From: an uncultured Lachnospiraceae bacterium | GTDB taxonomy: Bacteria; Bacillota; Clostridia; Lachnospirales; Lachnospiraceae | Reading direction: 5' to 3' | Assembly: GCA_944383835.1 (NCBI GenBank) | Contig: CALWRE010000135.1 | Span: 1-42,946 of the forward strand | DNA: 42,946 bases | Shown here: one piece after another, positions 37,839-42,946 of the stretch | Position numbering within the stretch: position 1 is the first letter of the stretch | Layout of the letters: every line of letters begins with the position of its first letter | The notes under the pieces: generated by a model | Database searches by the model: none | The model's input: the letters and a program-made list of their open reading frames with translations, nothing else | Told to the model about the DNA's origin: nothing | Position numbers and translations under genes: made by a program

Positions 37839-38485
37839 CTGACTTCCTCCTGAACGTCTTCGTTCTGAATATGTACCTTGCCGTTCTCCACCCGGACACG
37901 GCCTGCGGCAATCAGCCCAATGGCCTGAGGCAGAAGAATCCACTCCGCCTCCTCCATCACCCTTCTCTGCAGGATTTCCGGCGTGTCGCCGTCATGCACT
38001 TCCACCGCCTTCTGCAAAAGGATGGGCCCGCTGTCCGTCCCCTCATCCACGAAATGCACGGTGGCCCCCGTGATCTTCACGCCCCGCGCCAGGGCAGCCT
38101 CATGAACCTTCAGCCCGTAATAGCCCGTTCCGCAGAAGGATGGAATCAGCGAAGGATGGATATTGATCACGCGGTTCTGATACTTGGGAAACATCTGCGG
38201 CGGCAGGATGACCAGGAAGCCGGCCAGCACCACCAGATCCAGCTGATAGCTGTCCAGCGTCTCCATAAAAGCCCGGTGGAATTCCTCCCGGCTCTCAAAA
38301 TCCCTCGGCGGCAAAGCAACCGCCGCAATACCGCTTTTTCTGGCGCGCTCCAGCGCGTAGGCGTTTTTATTGTTGCTGACGACCACCTCCAGGGAGACGT
38401 CTTTTAACGTCCCGTCCTGCACCCGGTCGATGATGGCCTGGAGATTGGTGCCTCCGCCGGACACGCATACACCGACTCTCAGCAT
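37835..38485 (-). CDS. purN: Phosphoribosylglycinamide formyltransferase
   Basis: Transfers formyl from 10-formyl-tetrahydrofolate to GAR. The 216-residue protein has [14 protein letters not shown] at the N-terminus, the catalytic [12 protein letters not shown] (Asn, His) and [18 protein letters not shown] with the catalytic Asp. It overlaps purM by 7 nt and purD by 4 nt, indicating coupled translation. Confidence 0.97.
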   Translation of the reverse strand: MLRVGVCVSGGGTNLQAIIDRVQDGTLKDVSLEVVVSNNKNAYALERARKSGIAAVALPPRDFESREEFHRAFMETLDSYQLDLVVLAGFLVILPPQMFPKYQNRVINIHPSLIPSFCGTGYYGLKVHEAALARGVKITGATVHFVDEGTDSGPILLQKAVEVHDGDTPEILQRRVMEEAEWILLPQAIGLIAAGRVRVENGKVHIQNEDVQEEVR

Positions 38486-39507
38486 AATTTCACGCCTTTC
38501 TCACCGGCTTCTATCCGGCCGATCACATAAGGGGTCTCACCGGCCGCCCGGATGGCCTCCATGGCCTTGTCCGCATCGGCCGGATCCAGGGCCATGACCA
38601 TGCCGATCCCCATATTGTAGGTATTGTACATCATATGCTCCTCGATTTTGCCTTCCCGCATCAGCATCCGGAAAATCGGCAGCACCGGATAGCTGTCCTT
38701 TTCAATAACCGCCTGGACGCCCTCGGGCAGCATACGGGGGATATTCTCATAAAAACCGCCGCCGGTGATATGGCTGCAGGCCTTGATGCATACCCCGGCC
38801 TCCTTCACAGCCCGCAGGGCCTTCACATAGATCTTCGTCGGCCGAAGCAAAGCCTCGCCCAGAGTACAGCCCAATTCATCATAGCTGCGCTCCAAAGCCT
38901 CGCGGGTCATTGTAAACACCCGGCGCACCAGGGAAAAACCGTTGCTGTGAACGCCGGAAGAAGCCATACCCACCAGTACGTCTCCTTCCTTTACCGCATG
39001 ACCGTCGATCATATCCTTTTCATCGACGATTCCTACGGCAAAGCCGGCCAGATCGTATTCGTCCTCGGGATAGAAACCGGGCATCTCCGCCGTCTCCCCG
39101 CCGATCAGGGCCGCTCCCGCCTGCTTGCAGCCCTCCGCTACGCCCTTTACGATATCGGCAATCTTCTCCGGCTCGTTTTTGCCGCAGGCGATATAATCCA
39201 GGAACAACAGGGGTTCCCCGCCGGCGCAGGCAATGTCGTTTACGCACATGGCCACGCAGTCGATTCCCACCGTGTCATGCTTGTCCAGCAGAAAAGCCAG
39301 CTTCAGCTTGGTTCCCACTCCGTCCGTACCGCTGACCAGGGTAGGCTTTTCCATGTTTTTGAATCCGCTCATGGAAAAAGCGCCGGAAAACCCTCCGATG
39401 CCGCCCAGAACCTCCGGCCTCATCGTCTCCTTCACATGCTTTTTCATCAGCTCCACCGAGCGATAGCCCGCCTCGATATCCACGCCGGCGCTCTTATAAT
39501 CCAGCAT
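38479..39507 (-). CDS. purM: Phosphoribosylformylglycinamidine cyclo-ligase (AIR synthetase)
   Basis: Closes the imidazole ring to AIR with ATP. The 342-residue protein shows the family segments [45 protein letters not shown] and [13 protein letters not shown]. It lies 36 nt after purE and overlaps purN by 7 nt. Confidence 0.97.
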   Translation of the reverse strand: MLDYKSAGVDIEAGYRSVELMKKHVKETMRPEVLGGIGGFSGAFSMSGFKNMEKPTLVSGTDGVGTKLKLAFLLDKHDTVGIDCVAMCVNDIACAGGEPLLFLDYIACGKNEPEKIADIVKGVAEGCKQAGAALIGGETAEMPGFYPEDEYDLAGFAVGIVDEKDMIDGHAVKEGDVLVGMASSGVHSNGFSLVRRVFTMTREALERSYDELGCTLGEALLRPTKIYVKALRAVKEAGVCIKACSHITGGGFYENIPRMLPEGVQAVIEKDSYPVLPIFRMLMREGKIEEHMMYNTYNMGIGMVMALDPADADKAMEAIRAAGETPYVIGRIEAGEKGVKLC

Positions 39508-39543
39508 TTTTCTTCCTCCCCATCGATTGATGTATTGATTGAT

Positions 39544-40056
39544 TTACTTCTGCTCCATGTATTTCTGATAGCCAAGCTCGGAAAGCTTCTCAGCCTTCTT
39601 CATAACCCCGGCCTTAAGCCCGGCAATATAGTCCTTGAGCTTCGCGAGAAGTTCCGGATCCGAGGTTGCCAGAATCTTAACCGCCAGGATGCCCGCATTG
39701 GCGCCGCCGTCGATGGCTACCGTCGCCACCGGAATTCCCGTAGGCATCTGGACAATGGAGTACAGGGAATCCACCCCGCCCAGGGACTTGGTGTGCATCG
39801 GGATTCCGATTACCGGCATCGGGAAGATCGCCGCGCACATGCCCGGCAGGTGGGCCGCCATTCCGGCTCCGGCGATAATCACCTTAAATCCTTTTTCTTC
39901 CGCTGATTTGGCATATTCATAGAAAACGTCCGGCTCCCTGTGAGCGGAGATAATCGTCATCTCATACTCTACGCCGAACTGCTCCAAAATCTGCGCCGCC
40001 TTACTCATCACAGGCAGGTCGGAATCACTGCCCATCACAATACCTACTTTTGCCAT
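39544..40056 (-). CDS. purE: N5-carboxyaminoimidazole ribonucleotide mutase
   Basis: The class I PurE of 170 residues, with GSDSDLPVM, SAHREPD, GAGMAAHLPGM and the central LGGVDSLYSIVQMP. It is the first gene of purE-purM-purN-purD. No purK gene is visible; class I PurE normally works with PurK, which must lie elsewhere. Confidence 0.97.
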   Translation of the reverse strand: MAKVGIVMGSDSDLPVMSKAAQILEQFGVEYEMTIISAHREPDVFYEYAKSAEEKGFKVIIAGAGMAAHLPGMCAAIFPMPVIGIPMHTKSLGGVDSLYSIVQMPTGIPVATVAIDGGANAGILAVKILATSDPELLAKLKDYIAGLKAGVMKKAEKLSELGYQKYMEQK

Positions 40057-40132
40057 AGTACGCTCCTCTTCTCTTCGTATATTTCGCCCGCCTTTTCTTT
40101 ACGCACCGGCGGACATATCCGTCTACTCTCAT

Positions 40133-40161
40133 ATTATTGCGGATTTTCCGGTTTCCGTCAA
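40133..40161 (-). promoter_or_regulatory. Promoter of the pur operon
   Basis: On the minus strand TTGACG (40161-40156) and AATAAT (40138-40133) with a 17-bp spacer; the -35 overlaps the stop codon of the upstream gene. The leader to purE is about 70 nt and shows no purine riboswitch. Confidence 0.65.
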
Positions 40162-41324
40162 TATCCGCCGAAAAACTTTTCCCGAACGGCGGACAGCTCC
40201 TGCTGGAATTCCTGGTACAGCCTCTCCTGCCGCCTGGATGGGCCGCCCTTTCCCTGCGGCTCCCCGTTCTCTGTCTCCCCCTTCCTCTCCGGATCCCGTC
40301 TCATTTTTGTCCGAATCCGCAGGGCAAGCTGGGACGCTTCTTTTTTATATACCTCCAAGGCGTTTTTTTCCTCGGCCACCCGCCTCTCCTTTAACGCCTT
40401 ATCCAAAAAAAGAAAAAGCTCCGGCGGTCTCTCTCCCGCTGCCGCCCGGTTCATAAGAGTCCCGGCAGGCCGGAAGCAGACCGGCTCATACCCGCCGGTG
40501 CGAAGCAGGCCGCAGATACGCTTTGCCAGCCTTTCCATTCCCGGCACGACTTCCAAGGAGGCCAGCTTTCCGAAAATCCCCGCCGCCGGATTGCCGGCCT
40601 CCCATCCCGCCTCCTGCAAGCAGGCCAGCGCCTCCCGTTCCATCTCTTTGTCGGAAAACCGGGCGAGGCGCTCTGCCTCCCGCACCGCTCCTTCGTCCGC
40701 CGGCCAACCCAGGCGGTAAAGACCGTAAACGTCCTCGGCCCCCGCCGTTTCCACCGCCTCCGTGTAGGGGCCCGGCACGAGCCTTGCCCGCCAATCAAAG
40801 GCCGTGGTTACGTCGCAGTAATCGCTGAAATGATAATAGAGGGCCTGGTGCACCGAGCCTTTCAGCTCCTCCCGACTCTCCTCGCCCCGTTTCTCCATCT
40901 CAAAAAGCTGGTAAATCTGCAGAAAAAGCTCCAGGCAGATCACCAGGGGCAGCTTTTCTCCAAACAGAGCATAGCCCCCGGCCAGCTTCCACTCCTTTGC
41001 GGCAGTGCGCAGCAGCCGGTCCAGTTCCGCCTCCCCGGCAATCTCCTCTTCCCTGTACAGCCTCCGCCAGACAGGGGCAGCGGCCAGCTGCTCCTGCACG
41101 CCTCTTTGCCGCTCAAAGGACAGGCCTTCCAGCATCTGCGCCTCCTTTAAGTCAAAAACCCGCAAAGCGTCCTGCATAAAGAGCGCCGTCTCCTCCCAGA
41201 ACGCCCTGGCCAATAGCCCGTTTTTTTCTTCGGAGAGGATCGCAGAAAGCCTGCCTCTGGCAAGCTCCAGCCGCTCATCCAGCCACTCCGGCCGACTCTC
41301 CATATATTCCAGTATATCCGCCAA
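40158..41324 (-). CDS. Hypothetical protein, 388 residues
   Basis: A soluble, acidic, mainly helical protein rich in Glu, Leu and Arg, with a charged C-terminus (RDPERKGETENGEP then a final helix). I do not recognise it. A central segment reads YYHFSDYCDVTTAFDWRARL. The start appears to be TTG at 41324, which has GGAGGAG five nt upstream; the first ATG is at 41303 without a site. It follows a small membrane-protein gene, separated by a 57-nt gap that contains a 13-nt repeat. Confidence 0.72.
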   Translation of the reverse strand: MADILEYMESRPEWLDERLELARGRLSAILSEEKNGLLARAFWEETALFMQDALRVFDLKEAQMLEGLSFERQRGVQEQLAAAPVWRRLYREEEIAGEAELDRLLRTAAKEWKLAGGYALFGEKLPLVICLELFLQIYQLFEMEKRGEESREELKGSVHQALYYHFSDYCDVTTAFDWRARLVPGPYTEAVETAGAEDVYGLYRLGWPADEGAVREAERLARFSDKEMEREALACLQEAGWEAGNPAAGIFGKLASLEVVPGMERLAKRICGLLRTGGYEPVCFRPAGTLMNRAAAGERPPELFLFLDKALKERRVAEEKNALEVYKKEASQLALRIRTKMRRDPERKGETENGEPQGKGGPSRRQERLYQEFQQELSAVREKFFGGY

Positions 41325-41341
41325 ATTCTCCTCCTCATCCT

Positions 41342-41393
41342 CCTAATAAACCAGCCTTACCAGACCGGCCGATCAACGGACCTAATAAACCAG
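41342..41393 (-). repeat. Perfect 13-nt repeat, one copy holding a stop codon
   Basis: On the minus strand CTGGTTTATTAGG occurs at 41393-41381 (containing the TAG of the 97-residue gene) and again unchanged at 41354-41342, just before the next gene's ribosome-binding site. A partial CTGGTAAGG lies between them. Confidence 0.85.
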
Positions 41394-41675
41394 GCCCAGC
41401 AGATACAGGGCCGCCAGGATAATCAGCAGGATCAGATGCAGGGCCATCATTACCGTAGGGAAACGGTAAAGCCGCCCCAAAAGCTCCCGGTCCATCCAGG
41501 CCATCCGAAATCCGATGATCCCTGCCAGAAAGGCCAGGAGTCCCACGCAGCCCACCCAGAGGCCGCTCTGCCCTGCGCTCACCGTGGTCTGCCAGAGGCA
41601 GAGCCCCAGCAGCAGGAATTCCAGCACGAGAATTCCTAAGGAAACCAGGGAAAACGTATATTTTCCTTTTATCAT
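41382..41675 (-). CDS. Small membrane protein, three helices
   Basis: A 97-residue hydrophobic protein with membrane helices at about residues 8-28, 38-57 and 72-95, and a short loop WMDRELLGRLYRFP. I recognise no catalytic motif; small Lachnospiraceae-type membrane proteins of this layout are usually unassigned. It lies 28 nt after the VanZ-family gene on the same strand. Confidence 0.75.
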   Translation of the reverse strand: MIKGKYTFSLVSLGILVLEFLLLGLCLWQTTVSAGQSGLWVGCVGLLAFLAGIIGFRMAWMDRELLGRLYRFPTVMMALHLILLIILAALYLLGLVY

Positions 41676-41686
41676 TCTCTCCTATC

Positions 41687-41712
41687 TACCTCACGATACA
41701 AACTTACGATGC
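41687..41712 (-). repeat. Stop-spanning 13-nt repeat at the VanZ gene end
   Basis: On the minus strand GCATCGTAAGTTT (41712-41700, containing the TAA stop) is followed directly by GTATCGTGAGGTA (41699-41687), 9 of 13 positions identical. Confidence 0.55.
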
Positions 41713-42174
41713 GGGCCTGCGCCGCAGGCGCCGCCACAGCCGATAACATAAAAAGCCCAGGAAACCGCCCAGGGTATTAAGCAGCAGATCGTCCACATCG
41801 AAGCTGCCCACCCGCAGAAAGAGCTGCGTCAGCTCGATCAGCAGGCTCAGATACAAGGACAGGAGCACGGCCAGATAAAAGCGGTCCATGCTCCGAAACA
41901 GCCACGGCAGGAAAAAACCGAAGGGCATGAAGCAGAGCACATTGCCGCCCAGATTCCAAAACACGGCCCGCAGCCCCAGAACTTCCCAATGCCGGATAAA
42001 GCGCCCGATCTCCCGAAAGAGATGCAGATTATACCGGTAATCCCGGTCAATCTCCGTCCGCCCCAGCATCTCGGCAAAAAACATCACATACATAAGCGCC
42101 ACCAGGTAGGTGACAAATAAAACGATACCTGCCAGACTGCGGCGGCGCTCCACATCTTCCTTAGAATATGACAT
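41704..42174 (-). CDS. VanZ-family membrane protein
   Basis: A 156-residue protein with about four membrane helices and the VanZ-like pattern: N-terminal membrane segment, NLHLFREIGRFI, GNVLCFMPFGFFLP, then LLIELTQLFLRVGSFDVDDLLLNTLGGFLGF. VanZ-like proteins have been linked to low-level teicoplanin or lipid-II-targeting antibiotic resistance, but most are uncharacterised. The start overlaps the upstream 50-residue gene by 14 nt. The C-terminus is Arg-rich. Confidence 0.9.
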   Translation of the reverse strand: MSYSKEDVERRRSLAGIVLFVTYLVALMYVMFFAEMLGRTEIDRDYRYNLHLFREIGRFIRHWEVLGLRAVFWNLGGNVLCFMPFGFFLPWLFRSMDRFYLAVLLSLYLSLLIELTQLFLRVGSFDVDDLLLNTLGGFLGFLCYRLWRRLRRRPAS

Positions 42175-42313
42175 CTTTCCTTCTCTTTAGCAGCAGACTC
42201 CCATTGACAATACTGATAATGCCCGCAGCCAGTCCCGCCACTACCATCACAATGCCGACGGCAATAGCCCCGGCCCCGGCAGCTCCCATCGTCTTAAAAA
42301 TTTTCTCGTTCAT
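42161..42313 (-). CDS. Small single-helix membrane protein, 50 residues
   Basis: The frame from ATG 42313 to TAA 42161 encodes a 50-residue peptide. It begins MNEKIFKTMG, has a Gly/Ala-rich helix (about residues 11-42) and ends in a basic tail LLKRRKDVIF. An AAGGAGG site stands about 8 nt before the ATG. It follows pyrE by 23 nt and overlaps the VanZ-family gene by 14 nt, which supports real, coupled translation. No family is recognised. Confidence 0.7.
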   Translation of the reverse strand: MNEKIFKTMGAAGAGAIAVGIVMVVAGLAAGIISIVNGSLLLKRRKDVIF

Positions 42314-42336
42314 CGCATTGCCTCCTTGTCCGTTTC

Positions 42337-42946
42337 TTACTTTCGATCCGCGCAGCCGTACTGTTCATAATATGCGTCGATGGCCGCCTTTATCGAATCA
42401 TCCATAATAATCTTTCCTTTATAGGGACGATTATACAAATGCTCCACCACCTCGCCCATTGTCACAATGGCCGCCGTGCGGATCCCGTAACGGTCGCTGA
42501 TCTCCTGCAGGGCCGACTGCTCTGTCTTTCCTCTCTCCATCCGGTCCACCGATACCACCAGTCCCAGGACCTCGACGTCGCCGGCGGCCTTTAAAATCGG
42601 CATGGTCTCCTCAATCGAGGTCCCGGCCGTAGTCACATCCTCAATGATCACTACCCGGCTGCCGTCCTGGACGGGGGCTCCCAGCAGGATTCCCTTGTCG
42701 CCGTGGTCCTTGATCTCCTTTCGGTTGGAGCAGTAGCCAATCTCCGCCCCGTATTCATCGGCCAAGGCCATGGAAGCCGCAACGCTCAAAGGGATGCCCT
42801 TATAGGCCGGCCCAAACAGAATATCAAAGTCCGTTCCAAACTGCTGTGCAATCGTCTTCGCATAATACTGGCCCAGCCTCTTTAGCTGGCTGCCCGTCCG
42901 ATAATAACCGGTATTGATAAAAAAAGGCGTTTTTCTGCCGCTTTTG
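42337..42946 (-). CDS. pyrE: Orotate phosphoribosyltransferase, 5' end outside window
   Basis: Converts orotate and PRPP to orotidine monophosphate. The visible frame runs from the right edge to the stop at 42337 (about 202 residues). It opens with TPFFINTGYYRTGSQL and includes FDILFGPAYKGIPLSVA and the PRPP loop VIIEDVTTAGTSIEE. Only the N-terminal stretch is missing. It is followed at 23 nt by the small membrane-protein gene. Confidence 0.95.
   Translation of the reverse strand, partial: KSGRKTPFFINTGYYRTGSQLKRLGQYYAKTIAQQFGTDFDILFGPAYKGIPLSVAASMALADEYGAEIGYCSNRKEIKDHGDKGILLGAPVQDGSRVVIIEDVTTAGTSIEETMPILKAAGDVEVLGLVVSVDRMERGKTEQSALQEISDRYGIRTAAIVTMGEVVEHLYNRPYKGKIIMDDSIKAAIDAYYEQYGCADRK

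Noticed and set aside
40057-40132. Purine riboswitch upstream of purE
   Set aside because: Only about 70 nt of leader, with no aptamer core or terminator pair.

Overview
The window looks like a chromosomal segment of a Gram-positive anaerobe of the Clostridia, most likely Lachnospiraceae. The basis is AGGAGG-type ribosome-binding sites, vegetative promoters of the TTGACA/TATAAT type, cellobiose-family PTS genes, an RpiR regulator and the gene repertoire. Placement below order level is inference. No prophage, complete insertion sequence or CRISPR array was found.

Positions 1-7026 (minus strand) hold a glycolytic cluster read gap, pgk, tpiA, gpmI, followed by an AAA+ ATPase of the CbbX/SpoVK type and a truncated lipoprotein gene. 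Positions 7174-9495 hold a PHP-family histidinol-phosphatase and an AI-2E family membrane protein. Positions 9579-11403 look like an accessory insert: a COG1672-type ATPase with a PD-(D/E)XK-like tail, its promoter overlapped by a perfect 18-bp palindrome, a short TnpV-like fragment, and tRNA-Ser(CGA). Next come a divergent unknown/XRE pair, a CcdA-TlpA fusion, and a cation/proton antiporter whose leader is a fluoride (crcB-type) riboswitch with its own promoter and terminator.

Positions 15111-23765 carry an AraC regulator divergent from a medium-chain dehydrogenase, then an operon of ROK kinase, GH1 phospho-beta-glucosidase, esterase and ChbG-like protein, a metallophosphoesterase, and a DUF362 protein behind a MerR-style promoter. 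Positions 23898-25253 encode a purine permease. Positions 25395-33154 form a sugar locus: PTS IIC, ChbG deacetylase, IIB, IIA, an AEC permease and a GH1 enzyme on the minus strand, divergent from a ceramidase-like hydrolase, an RpiR regulator and a 69-residue protein. Both divergent promoters carry the same TTTTGAAT motif in their spacers, so RpiR probably controls both arms.

Positions 33279-36409 hold argF, rtcB, a membrane protein with an EF-Tu domain-II-like barrel, and a cysteine-rich unknown. Positions 36561-40056 are purE-purM-purN-purD. Positions 40158-42946 carry an unknown protein, two small membrane proteins, a VanZ-family protein and the 3' part of pyrE.

The most unusual signal crosses these regions. 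At least ten genes end in short degenerate direct repeats (9-21 nt units) that include the stop codon and continue into the intergenic DNA. The glycolytic, purine and PTS genes do not show it.
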